Source: Aquitalea pelogenes (GTDB lineage Bacteria > Pseudomonadota > Gammaproteobacteria > Burkholderiales > Chromobacteriaceae). Taken from it: a stretch of 59,442 nt of DNA. Below, piece after piece: positions 1 through 12,758 of the stretch. A program made the position numbers and the translations under genes. Where the stretch lies: contig NZ_LNQV01000026.1 of NCBI RefSeq assembly GCF_001515305.1, forward strand, positions 1-59,442, given 5' to 3'. The notes beneath the pieces were generated by a model. It was not told where the DNA came from. It was given only the letters and a program-made list of their open reading frames with translations, and searched no databases. Numbering within the stretch: the stretch's first letter is position 1; every line of letters starts with the position of its first letter.

Positions 1-550
1 CGCCGCTGGCCGTTGTCCCGCTGGGCGTGGCGCGTGCCTTGCGGCGCGCGGTTCCCTCGCCCGGCGCATCATTCAGCTTGACTGGTGGCAGCAGCATCAG
101 CACGGGGCGGTCCGTGTGCAACTTACCCCGGCACACCATTGGAGCAATCGCGGGCCATGGGGCGACCTGAACCGGGCCTTGTGGGGTGGTTTCCTGTTGC
201 AAGGGGCAGGCTTGAAAATCTGGTTTCCCGGCGATACCGGTTATCAGGCGCAATTGTTTGATGAAGTCGGCCAGCGCATCGGGCCGGTGGATTTTGCCTT
301 GCTGCCGATTGGTGCTTACGAGCCGCGCCATATCATGCGGCAGCAGCATGTGAATCCGGAGGAGGCGGTGCGCATCTTCCGGCAGGTGAAAGCCCGGAAG
401 GCGTGGGCAGTGCATTGGGGGACTTTCATCCTGACTGATGAACCTATCCAGCAGCCTATGGCCGAGCTGGCCATGGCGCTGCGCGAGCAGGGCGTGTCTG
501 CGCACGATTTCCAGTTACCCGCGATCGGGGAAACCATCTGGCTATCATAA
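1..550 (+). CDS. MBL-fold metallo-hydrolase, UlaG/NAPE-PLD-like, 5' partial, frameshifted
   Basis: C-terminal part of a metallo-beta-lactamase-fold hydrolase; the N-terminal metal-binding HxHxDH region lies before the window. Visible family features are LDWWQ, LTPAHHWS, ALWGGF, the metal-ligand GDTGY segment, LLPIGAYEPR, the late HVNPEEA block and AWAVHWGTF near the end. This matches the subfamily containing UlaG-like and NAPE-phospholipase-D-like proteins. The substrate cannot be told. The upstream PLAVVPLGVARALRRA is in frame 3 while the rest is in frame 2, so one base is missing near 45-52 (a GGG read as GG would repair it). This is probably an intact gene with a sequence error. Confidence 0.75.
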   Translation, partial: AAGRCPAGRGACLAARGSLARRIIQLDWWQQHQHGAVRVQLTPAHHWSNRGPWGDLNRALWGGFLLQGAGLKIWFPGDTGYQAQLFDEVGQRIGPVDFALLPIGAYEPRHIMRQQHVNPEEAVRIFRQVKARKAWAVHWGTFILTDEPIQQPMAELAMALREQGVSAHDFQLPAIGETIWLS

Positions 551-585
551 TCCGCCACGATCAGCTGCCGTTCGCCGCGCTTTGA

Positions 586-4298
<3,713 letters not shown>

Positions 4299-4410
4299 GC
4301 GTTATCCAGTGCTGTGTGTACAGCTATTCTGGTGCGCGCATGGCAGGCTGACAAGCGAGTTTATGCCGGGGTCGCCATGCATTTTGTGCATGCCTGAGAC
4401 GGCAAGGCGC

Positions 4411-4436
4411 AAAAAAGGCGATCCGTGGATCGCCTT
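4411..4436 (-). terminator. Intrinsic terminator of the DEAD-box helicase gene
   Basis: On the minus strand GGCGATCC and GGATCGCC pair around a two-base loop and are followed by six T residues. It lies just after the helicase stop codon. Confidence 0.88.
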
Positions 4437-4461
4437 CTTGTCTTACTGAACGACTGGGTGC

Positions 4462-5817
4462 TTAGTCGGCACGCTGGGTGCTGCGCTGACCCTGACCGGC
4501 AGAGCGCGGGCCACGACGGTCGTAGCTGCCACCACCATTGCCACCGGTGCCACGGCCGTAGCCGCCTTCGCGACGTTCGCGGCCATAGCCGTTACCGTTG
4601 CCGCTACCGCCACGACGTTGGCCCTGGGCACCGTAGCCACCCGGCTTGCCATTGCGACGCGGGCCTTTCGGCGGACGACGGGTCGGTTCCATGCCTTCGA
4701 TCACGCCTTCGGTGATCTGACGCTTCAGGTATTGTTCGATGCGGCGTACCTTGTGGAATTCTTTCGATTCCGCCAGGGTGATGGCAGTGCCGTCACGACC
4801 GGCACGACCGGTACGGCCGATACGGTGTACATAGTCTTCAGCCTGTTTCGGCAGGTCGAAGTTCACCACGTGGGTGATGGTGGGTACGTCGATACCGCGC
4901 GCAGCAACGTCGGTGGCCACCAGAATCTTGATACGACCGCGACGCAGGTCGTTCAGGGTGCGGTTACGCCAGCTTTGCGGCATGTCGCCATGCAGGCAGG
5001 CGGCGGAGTAGCCCTGGTCGGACAGCTTGTCAGCCAGTTCTTCGCTGTAAGCCTTGGTGGCGGAGAAGATCACGCACTGGTCAAAGCCGGACTCTTTCAG
5101 AATGTGATCCAGCAGGCGATGCTTGTGGTTCAGGTCGTCCGCGTACAGCAGGTGTTCTTCGATGGTGCCGCCGGAAGTTTCGGTACGGGCAATTTCGATA
5201 CGCTGCGGTTCGCGGGTGATTTTTTCAGCCATGCGGCCAACGGTGCCATCCAGCGTAGCGGAGAACAGTACGGTCTGACGGCTTTCCGGAGTGGCCTTGA
5301 CGATGGTTTCGATGTCTTCGATGAAGCCCATGTCCAGCATGCGGTCGGCTTCGTCCAGCACCAGCATTTCCAGGCGGGAGAAGTCAACACGGCCGGAGCG
5401 CATGTGGTCCATCAGACGGCCCGGAGTGGCCACGATCAGGTCGATCGGGCGGGACAGGGCGCGGGTCTGGTAGCCGAAGGAGGCGCCGCCAACCAGGCAG
5501 GCGGTACGCATCCAGCGCAGGTCCTTGCCGTATTCCAGGGCGTTCTTTTCCACCTGTTGCGCCAGTTCGCGGGTCGGGCACAGCACCAGAACGCGCGGGC
5601 CCTGGCCTTTGCCGGTGGAGCGCTCGGACAGCTTGGTCAGTGCTGGCAGCAGGAAGGCTGCGGTCTTGCCGCTACCGGTTTGAGCGGAAACCAGCAGGTC
5701 GCGGCCAGCAATGGCAGCAGGAATGGCTTCGGCTTGTACGCCGGTGGGGGTGTCGTAGCCGGCAGCTTCGAGTGCACGCAGGATGGTCGGGGCAACGCCC
5801 AGGTCGGAGAAATGCAT
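4462..5817 (-). CDS. rhlE: ATP-dependent RNA helicase, RhlE type
   Basis: DEAD-box RNA helicase of the RhlE group (ribosome assembly, RNA remodelling). Motifs in order: Q-motif region after FSDLGVAP, Walker A AQTGSGKT, PTRELAQQ, DEAD as VLDEADRMLD, SAT, then in the second RecA domain VATDVAARGID and HRIGRTGRAG. After about residue 370 the protein becomes a basic, Gly/Arg/Asn-rich tail with RGG-like repeats, typical of RNA-binding extensions. It is 451 aa, as usual for RhlE. The gene is monocistronic with its own terminator and a long upstream leader. Confidence 0.93.
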   Translation of the reverse strand: MHFSDLGVAPTILRALEAAGYDTPTGVQAEAIPAAIAGRDLLVSAQTGSGKTAAFLLPALTKLSERSTGKGQGPRVLVLCPTRELAQQVEKNALEYGKDLRWMRTACLVGGASFGYQTRALSRPIDLIVATPGRLMDHMRSGRVDFSRLEMLVLDEADRMLDMGFIEDIETIVKATPESRQTVLFSATLDGTVGRMAEKITREPQRIEIARTETSGGTIEEHLLYADDLNHKHRLLDHILKESGFDQCVIFSATKAYSEELADKLSDQGYSAACLHGDMPQSWRNRTLNDLRRGRIKILVATDVAARGIDVPTITHVVNFDLPKQAEDYVHRIGRTGRAGRDGTAITLAESKEFHKVRRIEQYLKRQITEGVIEGMEPTRRPPKGPRRNGKPGGYGAQGQRRGGSGNGNGYGRERREGGYGRGTGGNGGGSYDRRGPRSAGQGQRSTQRAD

Positions 5818-6180
5818 AATGTCCTTTCAAACCGGAGTAGAGCCGGTGTCGCTTGGCCAGGAGATGTGGCGGTTAGCAGCCTCGTGTGAGGCTGTCGGTC
5901 ATCGGCACCAACCTGTGCAAGCGGCGAACAGCAGTCCAGTCAAAAGAGACACTACGTGGACGAAGCCTGGAATATCGGTCAGGGACGATGAAGCATCACG
6001 CCGGCAGTTGCTGCATTGCTGCTGCTGAATCTGCCGGTGGAATTTGGAAATCAGAAGGGTTCGCACTGTACGGTAAAAAATAGCCGTTTGCAAGCCTTTT
6101 CTGCAAAATGGCCTGCTAAGTGATTGATTCCCTGTCAGGAGATGTGGCGGAAAATCAAAAATTGCAGCCGGCTGCAAGTT
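5818..6180. other. Gene-free stretch, leader of the helicase gene
   Basis: No convincing gene. The half next to rhlE is expected to hold its promoter and a long 5' untranslated region, as is common for cold-shock helicases (inference). A 15-base direct repeat, CAGGAGATGTGGCGG, occurs at 5858-5872 and 6136-6150. No terminator or riboswitch was recognised. Confidence 0.5.
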
Positions 6181-6967
6181 TCAGTGCCGCAGTGCAGCAT
6201 CGTCCTGCTGGCCTGGCAGTGAGACCAGCCACCCCATGTCGCCGTTATTGTCACGGTATTCTGCGCCACTCCAGAAGGCATAAGGCAGTACCTTGATTTG
6301 ACTGAACAAGCTGGCAAAGTCCAGCGCACCGCTGCCCGGTGCGCCACGGCCGGGGTAGTCGGCAAACTGCAAGTGGCCGATGCGTTGCCAGTGTTGTGCC
6401 AGCAAGGGGGACAGTGCTTCGCCCATGCTGGCCATGTGATAAAGGTCGATTTGCCAGAAAAGATCGGGGTGAGCGGGCAGTTGCTGCAATTCGGCCAGGG
6501 TACTCACCAGAAAACCGGGCATGTCGTGGCGGTTGATGGCCTCCACGGTGCAGCGGATGTGATGCTGGCCAAGCAGATCAGCAGCCATCAGCAGATTGGT
6601 ATTGAGTGTGGACAGGGCCTGTGTGCGGCTGCAGCCTTCTGCCAGCCGTCCGGGCAGGATGTTCACCGCTTCCACGCCCAGTTGCGTGGCGTAATGCAGG
6701 CATTGCTGCAGGCCGCTGGCAAATTCTGCTTCCTTGCCGGCTGGCCGGCCAGCCCGGCGCCGCCTTGCATCAGGTCTCCGGCCGAGCGTTGATCAGTACC
6801 AGCTTCAGCTGATGCTGATTCAGCCAGCCTTGCAGCTGTTCCACCGTATGTTCATAGGGGAACTGGATTTCCACTGCAGTAAAACCGGCGGCGCGGGCGG
6901 CGGCAAAGCGCTCCGGCCACGGCAGGTGGCTGAACAGCATGCTGAGGTTGGCACAGAGTTTCAACAT
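6181..6967 (-). CDS. hyi: Hydroxypyruvate isomerase (two frameshifts)
   Basis: Interconverts hydroxypyruvate and tartronate semialdehyde; xylose-isomerase-like TIM barrel. The N-terminal part reads MLKLCANLSMLFSHLPW then FAAARAAGFTAVEIQFPYE. The C-terminal part has VEAVNILPGR, CTVEAINRHDMPGF (catalytic Glu), FWQIDLYHM, HLQFADYPGRGAPGSGALDF and the final WSGAEYRD, all hallmarks of Hyi. The two halves lie in different frames. Adding one G at about 6777 (ccgg to ccggg) and one at about 6735 (ccggc to ccgggc) joins them into about 262 aa, the normal length. Its start overlaps the upstream reductase stop (ATGTTGA), so the pair is an operon. Confidence 0.85.
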
Positions 6968-7842
6968 GGTCTGGTTTCCTGATGATGGTCCTGGTACAGA
7001 TTGATGACGCTGCTGAGGTCGGCTGTGGCATGGCCTTGTGCGGCATGCAGGCGCATTAGCTGGCTGGCCAGCGCAGCCAGCGGGGTGGCGGACTGGCTTT
7101 GTTTTGATAGCTGACTGGCGTTGTCCAGATCCTTCAGCAGAGTGGCCACCTTCCACTGTACCGGCTCGGCCTGACGCGCTGCCATGCGCGGAGCGAGAAT
7201 CTGCAAGGGAAGCGAATCGGCAAAGCCGCCAGCCAGCGCTGGTGCCAGCAGGCTGGCATCCACACCATTGTTTTCGGCCAGCGCCACGGCTTCGGCAATC
7301 AGCATGGCATTGGCGGCCACAATCAGCTGGTTACAGATTTTGGTCACCTGCCCGCTGCCGACATCGCCCATGCGGGTAATGCGCTGCGACAGCGGCTGCA
7401 GTGCCTGGCTGGCTCGGCGGATGTCCTCTGGACTGCCACCGGCCATGATCACCAGTGTGCCTTGTTCCGCCCCCCTTACCCCGCCGGATACCGGCGCATC
7501 CACCCAGCTGGCACCCTGTTGGCCAAGCTGCTCTGCGCAGCGGCGGGTGGTGTCGGGGTCGATGCTGGACAGGTCAATGATGAGCTGTCCGGCGCGCAAG
7601 ACTGGAAGCAATTGCGCCACCACGCTTTGCACCGCAGCGGCATCGGCAATGCACAGCATGATGATGTCACTGGCACCCGCCAGTTCCACCAGCGATGTTG
7701 AGACTGACATGCTCTCGGCGCGGGCCTGTTCCAGCTTGTCCGGCGAACGGTTCCAGACGGTGAGCGGGAAGCCGGCAGCCTGCAGCCTGCGGCACATGGG
7801 CAGGCCCATCAGGCCCAGTCCGATAAAACCGATTCTTTCCAT
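6961..7842 (-). CDS. glxR: 2-hydroxy-3-oxopropionate (tartronate semialdehyde) reductase
   Basis: Beta-hydroxyacid dehydrogenase reducing tartronate semialdehyde to D-glycerate with NAD(P)H. The start is the ATG of MERIGFIGLGLMGLPM, which is the Rossmann GxGxxG nucleotide-binding motif. The substrate-binding signature follows as DAPVSGGVRGAEQGTL, and the catalytic lysine region as GQVTKICNQLIVAANAM. Its 293 aa length is normal. It overlaps hyi by seven bases; together they route hydroxypyruvate to glycerate. No glyoxylate carboligase gene is seen next to them. garR is an equally possible name. Confidence 0.88.
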   Translation of the reverse strand: MERIGFIGLGLMGLPMCRRLQAAGFPLTVWNRSPDKLEQARAESMSVSTSLVELAGASDIIMLCIADAAAVQSVVAQLLPVLRAGQLIIDLSSIDPDTTRRCAEQLGQQGASWVDAPVSGGVRGAEQGTLVIMAGGSPEDIRRASQALQPLSQRITRMGDVGSGQVTKICNQLIVAANAMLIAEAVALAENNGVDASLLAPALAGGFADSLPLQILAPRMAARQAEPVQWKVATLLKDLDNASQLSKQSQSATPLAALASQLMRLHAAQGHATADLSSVINLYQDHHQETRPC

Positions 7843-7924
7843 GGTGTCAGCCTTGCGTGGCGGAGGAGTGGGCAAAATTCTAGCGGCATGGCAGCCGTGG
7901 CGTCGAGCATTGGGATGTCGGCAT

Positions 7925-7961
7925 GAAAAAACGGCCCGTCTGCATGTGCAGAAGCGGGCCG
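7925..7961 (-). terminator. Intrinsic terminator of tyrS
   Basis: On the minus strand GGCCCG and CGGGCC enclose an inner TCTGCA/TGCAGA stem and are followed by GTTTTTTC. It lies just after the tyrS stop. Confidence 0.85.
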
Positions 7962-7999
7962 CCGTGGCATTGCCCGACAAAGCGGGCATCAGGCCGGAA

Positions 8000-9277
8000 T
8001 CAGGCCTTCCATTCAATCAGCGCATAGTTCTTCTTGCCGCGCTTGAGCAGGCTGAAGCGACCGAACAGTCGGTCATCGGCGGTAAAGCGATGCTCGATGC
8101 TGTCTGCCTTGTTGCCGTTGATGCTGACCGCGCCACTCTGGATGAAGGTACGTGCCTCGCTCTTGGACTTGGCCAGGCCGCCATTGGCCACCGCGTCGAT
8201 CAGGCTGTCCTCGGCCGCATTCAGCACGAAGTGCGGCAGGCCGTCCTGTGCCAGTTGGGCGAAGTCGTCTTCGGTCAGGCTGGACAGGTCGTTGCTGAAC
8301 AGGCTGTGGGTGATTCGCTGGGCGGCGGCCAGGGCTGCCTTGCCGTGTACCAGTTCGGTCACTTGTTCGGCCAGGATGCGCTGGGCTTCCGGCTTGCCAT
8401 CACGGGCCTTGTCGGCTTCTTCGATGGCGGCGATTTCCGCTACCGACAGGAAACTGAAGTAGCGCAGGAACTTGTACACGTCGGCATCGGCGGTACCCAG
8501 CCAGAACTGGTAGAAGGCGTAGGGTGAAGTCTTGCGCGCATCCAGCCAGATGGTGCCGGATTCGGTCTTGCCGAACTTGGTGCCATCGGACTTGGTGACC
8601 AGCGGCATGGTCAGGCCGAACACCTGCTGCTGGTTCAGGCGACGGGTGAGGTCGGTACCGGCGGTGATGTTGCCCCACTGGTCGGAACCGCCGATTTGCA
8701 GCTTGCAGCCCAGACGGCGGTTCAGCTCGGAAAAGTCATAACCCTGCAGCAGGCTGTAGGAGAACTCGGTGTAGGAAATGCCCTGATCGTCGCGGTTGAT
8801 ACGCTGTTGCACCGCTTCTTTCTTGATCATGGCGTTGACCGAGAAATGCTTGCCGATGTCGCGCAGGAATTCCAGTGCGCCCATGCCGCCAAACCAGTCG
8901 TAGTTATTGGCCATGACAGCGGCGTTATCGCCTTCGAAGGACAGGAAGGGCGAAACCTGGGCGCGGATTTTGTCCACCCAGCCTTCAATCACGTCCGGGG
9001 TGTTCAGCTTGCGTTCGGTGGCCTTGAAGCTGGGGTCGCCGATCATGCCGGTGGCACCGCCCACCAGGGCGATAGGGCGATGGCCCGCCAGCTGGAAGCG
9101 TTTGAGCATCAGAATGGGAACCAGGCTGCCGATGTGCAGGCTGTCAGCAGTCGGGTCGAATCCGCAATACAGGGTTACCTGTTCCTTGGCCAGTAGTTCG
9201 GACAAGGCGGCGGCGTCTGTGGTTTGCGCGATCAGGCCGCGGGCCTCCAGATCCTCGATCAGTGAAGCTTGGGTCAT
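8000..9277 (-). CDS. tyrS: Tyrosyl-tRNA synthetase
   Basis: Class I synthetase charging tRNA-Tyr. The HIGH-type motif is [11 protein letters not shown], tyrosine-site residues include [26 protein letters not shown], and the KMSKS loop is [10 protein letters not shown]-terminal S4 RNA-binding domain covers roughly residues 355-425 ([18 protein letters not shown]). The ATG of MTQASLIED is chosen because a GGAG sits just upstream; a longer frame adds ten residues without a better ribosome site. Length is 425 aa, typical of the bacterial TyrRS-Z/S4 form. It has its own terminator. Confidence 0.95.
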   Translation of the reverse strand: MTQASLIEDLEARGLIAQTTDAAALSELLAKEQVTLYCGFDPTADSLHIGSLVPILMLKRFQLAGHRPIALVGGATGMIGDPSFKATERKLNTPDVIEGWVDKIRAQVSPFLSFEGDNAAVMANNYDWFGGMGALEFLRDIGKHFSVNAMIKKEAVQQRINRDDQGISYTEFSYSLLQGYDFSELNRRLGCKLQIGGSDQWGNITAGTDLTRRLNQQQVFGLTMPLVTKSDGTKFGKTESGTIWLDARKTSPYAFYQFWLGTADADVYKFLRYFSFLSVAEIAAIEEADKARDGKPEAQRILAEQVTELVHGKAALAAAQRITHSLFSNDLSSLTEDDFAQLAQDGLPHFVLNAAEDSLIDAVANGGLAKSKSEARTFIQSGAVSINGNKADSIEHRFTADDRLFGRFSLLKRGKKNYALIEWKA

Positions 9278-9554
9278 TACTTTCTCCAACTCAATGCGTG
9301 AAAACACAGCCGCAGCGGGCTGTCAGTGCGTTGGCCGTCTGTGGTCAGCCGTGCTTGGGCAAGCTGCGCTATCACGGACGGCGAAAGGGGTAATACTACC
9401 CGAAAACGGCCTGATCAGAATCCAATTCCGGCATTTTTCCGGCATTGTCCATACGGCTGGCCTTAGCAACAGTTCTTCAACACTTGGCAGTAGGCAGTAA
9501 GTGGGCAGCTGGTTAAACTGCGTGCTTTGCACTGTTTGCTGCACGAGGTTGCGC

Positions 9555-10208
9555 ATGGAAAAGAGCATCAAGGTATGGGATTGGCCAACCCGCCTGTTTC
9601 ACTGGAGCCTGGTTGTGCTGTTTGGCGGCATGTGGTTCACCGGCGAGCAGGGTGGCGACTGGTTGCAGTATCACATCTGGAGTGGCGAGGCGATTGCCGT
9701 GCTGCTGCTGTTCCGGCTGATCTGGGGCGTGATCGGTAGCGAAACCGCCCGTTTCAGCCAGTTTGTCAAAGGCCCGGCGGCCATTCGCGCCTATCTGCAA
9801 GGCAAGTGGACGCCGCGTCCCGGACATAATCCGCTGGGTGCGCTGATGGTGCTGGCCTTGCTGGCGGTGCTACTGGTGCAGGTAGGGAGTGGCCTGTTTG
9901 CCACCGACGTGGACAGCTACACTTTTGACGGCCCGCTGGCCCGGCTGATTTCGGGCGAGCTGTCCGAATCCGTCACCCGCTTTCACAAGCTGTTGTTCAA
10001 CCTCATCCTGCTGCTGGTAGGCCTGCACATTGCTGCCATTGTGGCTTACCGTGTGATCAAGAAGCAGAACCTGGTGCGCGCCATGCTGACCGGCTGTCAG
10101 GCGGTCGATGGCCAGACGCCGGCTCCGTATTTCCGTGCCTGGCAGCTGGCCTTGCTGAGCCTGCTGTTGTCGGGTGGCGGGGTGTATCTGCTACTGACCC
10201 GCTTGTGA
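9555..10208 (+). CDS. Cytochrome b561-type membrane protein
   Basis: Integral membrane di-haem cytochrome b of the COG3658 / Ni-Fe hydrogenase b-subunit type. The start is the ATG of MEKSIKVWDWPTRLFHWS, where the early His is a probable haem ligand; further candidates are the His in YHIWSGEA, in TRFHKLLFN and in VGLHIAAIV. There are four or five hydrophobic helices, plus a last one before the C-terminus (LALLSLLLSGGGVYLLL). Proteins of this type often sit next to small c-type cytochromes and pass electrons to them, as the two convergent c' genes here suggest. The physiological donor and acceptor are unknown. Confidence 0.85.
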   Translation: MEKSIKVWDWPTRLFHWSLVVLFGGMWFTGEQGGDWLQYHIWSGEAIAVLLLFRLIWGVIGSETARFSQFVKGPAAIRAYLQGKWTPRPGHNPLGALMVLALLAVLLVQVGSGLFATDVDSYTFDGPLARLISGELSESVTRFHKLLFNLILLLVGLHIAAIVAYRVIKKQNLVRAMLTGCQAVDGQTPAPYFRAWQLALLSLLLSGGGVYLLLTRL

Positions 10209-10227
10209 GCATGATCTTGTATCAACG

Positions 10228-10255
10228 AAAAAGCCCTGAGTTGTCAGGGCTTTTT
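10228..10255. terminator. Bidirectional terminator between cytochrome genes
   Basis: AAAAAGCCCTGA and TCAGGGCTTTTT pair around GTTG. It separates the cytochrome b gene from the convergent cytochrome c' gene. Confidence 0.9.
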
Positions 10256-10284
10256 GTTTTGCTGTCGTGTGGCTGGCTACAGAT

Positions 10285-10722
10285 TCATTTTTCCGGGCCA
10301 CGGAAACTGTCGTGACAGGCTTTGCAGCTTTGTGCCACCACGCCGTAGCTCTTCTTGATGCTGGCCAGGTCTCCATTGTGGGCGGTGCTGTCCAGGTCGT
10401 TGACGGCTTTCAGGAAGGTGTCGCGCGCAGCCTGGAACTTGGCCGGCTGGCTCCAGATTTCCGGCTTGGCGCGGCTCTTGCCATCAATGCTGTTAGCCGG
10501 GAAATGATTGAACGGTTCGGCAGAAACCTGCTTCAGGCTGTCGGCCATGGCAATGAATTTTGCCTTGTTGTAAGGGTCGCGGTCGCGTACCACCATGCCC
10601 ATCGGCTCGAAGGCACGCAGGATTTTCTTGAAGCTCTGGGTGCGGATTTCCGCCGGAGAGTCGGCCATGGCGGCAGGAATGGCTAGGGCAGCCAGCAGCA
10701 GGGCAGTAACAGTGTGTTTCAT
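10285..10722 (-). CDS. Cytochrome c' family protein (periplasmic)
   Basis: Small exported haem protein. It begins with a Sec signal peptide (MKHTVTALLLAALAIPAAMA, cleavage after AMA). The single haem site is CKACH close to the C-terminus, followed by DSFRGPEK, which is the cytochrome c' four-helix-bundle arrangement. Length is 145 aa. Family members bind NO or shuttle electrons; the actual role is not shown. A paralog lies just upstream on the same strand, with 93 bases between them and no obvious terminator, so co-transcription is possible. Confidence 0.88.
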   Translation of the reverse strand: MKHTVTALLLAALAIPAAMADSPAEIRTQSFKKILRAFEPMGMVVRDRDPYNKAKFIAMADSLKQVSAEPFNHFPANSIDGKSRAKPEIWSQPAKFQAARDTFLKAVNDLDSTAHNGDLASIKKSYGVVAQSCKACHDSFRGPEK

Positions 10723-10815
10723 GGATTCTGTGTCGGGGTGATGTTGGCAAGATGGATTGCAGGTGCGCGCCAGAATGCAAGCCCTGGCCGCACCTGCGAC
10801 AGGTGGAAAATTCTA

Positions 10816-11256
10816 TCAGTCTTTACGGAAGGCGTCGTGACAGGCCTTGCAGGTCTTCTGAACCGCGGCGAACTGGTTCTTGATGCTGGCGGTGTCACCG
10901 GCTGCCGCAACTTGCTTCAGCTTGGCGGTCTCTGCCTTGAAGGCATCTGTCGCCTTGGTCCATTCGGCGGGCTTGCTCCAGATTTCGGCCTTGGCTTCGG
11001 TCTTTTTGGCGGTTTGACCACTGGCGGTGCCAGCCGGGAAGTGCTGCCACGGTTGCTGGGCGACTTCATCCAGATGGGCAGCCAGCTTGCTGAATTCGTC
11101 CTTGTTGATGGCATCGCTCTTCACCATCTTGCCCATGGCACCGGCGTCTTTCTTGAACTGCTTGAAAATGTCCTGACGGGCGGATACCGGATCGGTGGCG
11201 GCGAAGGCAGAGCTGGCCAGAACGGCGCAAAGGCTGAGCATGAGGGCTTTTTTCAT
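10816..11256 (-). CDS. Cytochrome c' (periplasmic), paralog of the next gene
   Basis: 146 aa with a signal peptide ending SSAFA and a single CKACH haem site followed by DAFRKD. It shares with its neighbour the helix pattern and a central W-x-HFPA / EIWSKPAEW block, so the pair arose by duplication. The lysine-rich middle suggests a basic surface. Role as for the paralog: periplasmic electron carrier or NO-binding protein (family knowledge). It is divergent from zur; the roughly 145-base gap also holds the zur operator. Confidence 0.88.
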   Translation of the reverse strand: MKKALMLSLCAVLASSAFAATDPVSARQDIFKQFKKDAGAMGKMVKSDAINKDEFSKLAAHLDEVAQQPWQHFPAGTASGQTAKKTEAKAEIWSKPAEWTKATDAFKAETAKLKQVAAAGDTASIKNQFAAVQKTCKACHDAFRKD

Positions 11257-11359
11257 GTGAACTCCTTTGAAGGTTGCAAGCTGCTACAGGGGATAACGCA
11301 GGCTAACACGGACGGATGACAGACAATACCCACTGAGTGTTAATGGTTGTATTGTCGTG

Positions 11360-11376
11360 ATGTTATACAGTAACAT
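11360..11376. promoter_or_regulatory. Zur-box-like operator before zur
   Basis: Perfect inverted repeat ATGTTA-TACAG-TAACAT, 25 bases before the zur start codon. It matches the TGTTATAnnnTAACA-type site of proteobacterial Zur. It implies that Zur autoregulates the zinc uptake operon. Confidence 0.7.
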
Positions 11377-11401
11377 TCGCCATCGTTAACAGGAGTCGTC
11401 A

Positions 11402-11836
11402 ATGAACCGCACGGATTACATCCAGGCCGCCGAAGCGCATTGCGAGCGCCGTGGCTGCAAGCTGACCGCCTTGCGCCGTCAGGTGCTGGAGCTGGTGCTG
11501 CGCCATCAGGGCGTGGTGAAGGCTTATCAGGTGCTGGCCGATTTGCAAAAGGAACGCGGCATTGCCGCCCCGCCTACCGTATACCGCGCGCTGGACTTTC
11601 TGGTGGAGCAGGGCCTGTTGCACCGGGTGGATGCCTTGAACGGCTTTGTTGTCTGTGACCATTTCGAGTGTCAGCACGAAAGCATGATTCTGGTATGTGA
11701 AACCTGCGGCAAGGTGCAGGAAGTCGACGTGATGGCGGCACTGGCCGGCTTGCACGATGTGGCAGACGCCGCCGATTTTACCCTGAGCCGCCAGAACCTG
11801 ACGCTGACCGGACTTTGCAAGGCATGCCGCATATGA
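11402..11836 (+). CDS. zur: Zinc uptake regulator, Fur family
   Basis: DNA-binding repressor of zinc uptake genes. N-terminal winged helix with PPTVYRALDFLVEQGLLHRV, then the dimerisation and metal domain containing CDHFECQHESMILVCETCGKVQEVD and the final LCKACRI, giving the two CxxC pairs of the structural zinc site. At 144 aa it is normal for Zur. The start is the ATG eight bases after AACAGGAG. It lies directly behind the palindrome at 11360 and overlaps the following CobW-family gene by ATGA, so it leads a six-gene zinc operon. Confidence 0.9.
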   Translation: MNRTDYIQAAEAHCERRGCKLTALRRQVLELVLRHQGVVKAYQVLADLQKERGIAAPPTVYRALDFLVEQGLLHRVDALNGFVVCDHFECQHESMILVCETCGKVQEVDVMAALAGLHDVADAADFTLSRQNLTLTGLCKACRI

Positions 11837-12750
11837 AAAAAACCATTGTCAATCTGTTTACCGGCTTTCTGGGCGTGGGCAAGACCACGGCCCTGCGTCA
11901 TCTGATTGCTACTCGTCCGGCCAGTGAAAAGTGGGCGGTCATCGTCAATGAATTCGGTGAAGTGGGCATCGACGGTGCCGCGCTGATGAACGACGACCTG
12001 CCGGTGGCGGAAATCGCCGGTGGCTGCCTGTGCTGCGTGGCCGGTCCGCAAATGACCACCACCGTGGCTACCTTGCTGCGACGCGAGCGGCCGGACCGCC
12101 TGCTGATCGAGGCCAGCGGTCTTGCCCATGCTGCCGGGGTGATCGACGAGTTACGCGCCAAGCCCTTGGGCGATGCGCTGGAAGTGGGCGCGGTGCTGAC
12201 GCTGGTGGACCCGCGCCAGTTTGTCAGCCCGGACTACCTGCGTCAGCCGCTGTACCGCGACCAGGTGGCCATTGCCGACGTGCTGGTGGCCAACAAGATC
12301 GACATGGCCGACGTGGAAACCCTGCAAGCCTTCCATGCACAGGCGGGCAAGCTGTTTCCACCCAAATCGGTGATTGCCGAAGTGCGGGATGGCCTGGTGG
12401 ATGTGCAATGGCTGGATGCCGCCGTCACCGTCAAGCCGCGCTACCGGCCAGCCATTCCGGCTGATAGTGGCAATGGCTGGGATTCCGCCGGCTGGACCTT
12501 CCCGCCGGAGCAGTCCTTCAGCGGCGAACAACTGACCGACTTTTTTGACCGGCTGCCCAAGCTGGTGCCCGGACTGGTGCGCGCCAAGGGCGTGTTCAAG
12601 GTGCTGGACAGCTGGGTGTGGCTGAACTGGGCCGAAGGGCAGTGGGGAGCCAGTCAGGTGTCCTGGCGGCGTGACAGCCGCTTCGAGCTGATTGCGCCAG
12701 CCCTGGATAACGCCGCGGTCGAGGCCGCGCTGCAAGCCTGCTTCGAGTAA
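11833..12750 (+). CDS. CobW/COG0523-family GTP-binding metallochaperone
   Basis: G3E-family P-loop GTPase that delivers zinc under limitation. Walker A is GFLGVGKTT, the CxCC metal-binding motif is GGCLCC, Walker B/switch is LLIEASG, and guanine specificity comes from NKID. A CobW C-terminal domain follows. The start MKKTIVNLFTG is picked because its ATG overlaps the zur stop (ATGA), giving translational coupling. Its place behind zur and before an ABC zinc transporter supports a ZigA/ZagA-like zinc role rather than cobalamin synthesis. Length is 305 aa. Confidence 0.85.
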   Translation: MKKTIVNLFTGFLGVGKTTALRHLIATRPASEKWAVIVNEFGEVGIDGAALMNDDLPVAEIAGGCLCCVAGPQMTTTVATLLRRERPDRLLIEASGLAHAAGVIDELRAKPLGDALEVGAVLTLVDPRQFVSPDYLRQPLYRDQVAIADVLVANKIDMADVETLQAFHAQAGKLFPPKSVIAEVRDGLVDVQWLDAAVTVKPRYRPAIPADSGNGWDSAGWTFPPEQSFSGEQLTDFFDRLPKLVPGLVRAKGVFKVLDSWVWLNWAEGQWGASQVSWRRDSRFELIAPALDNAAVEAALQACFE

Positions 12751-12758
12751 ATCAAACA

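Noticed and set aside
4618-5889. Plus-strand frame antisense to rhlE
   Set aside because: Mirror of the helicase codons only.
5858-6150. 15-base repeat CAGGAGATGTGGCGG before rhlE as a regulatory site
   Set aside because: Two copies 278 bases apart without symmetry or known consensus; noted only in the gap entry.
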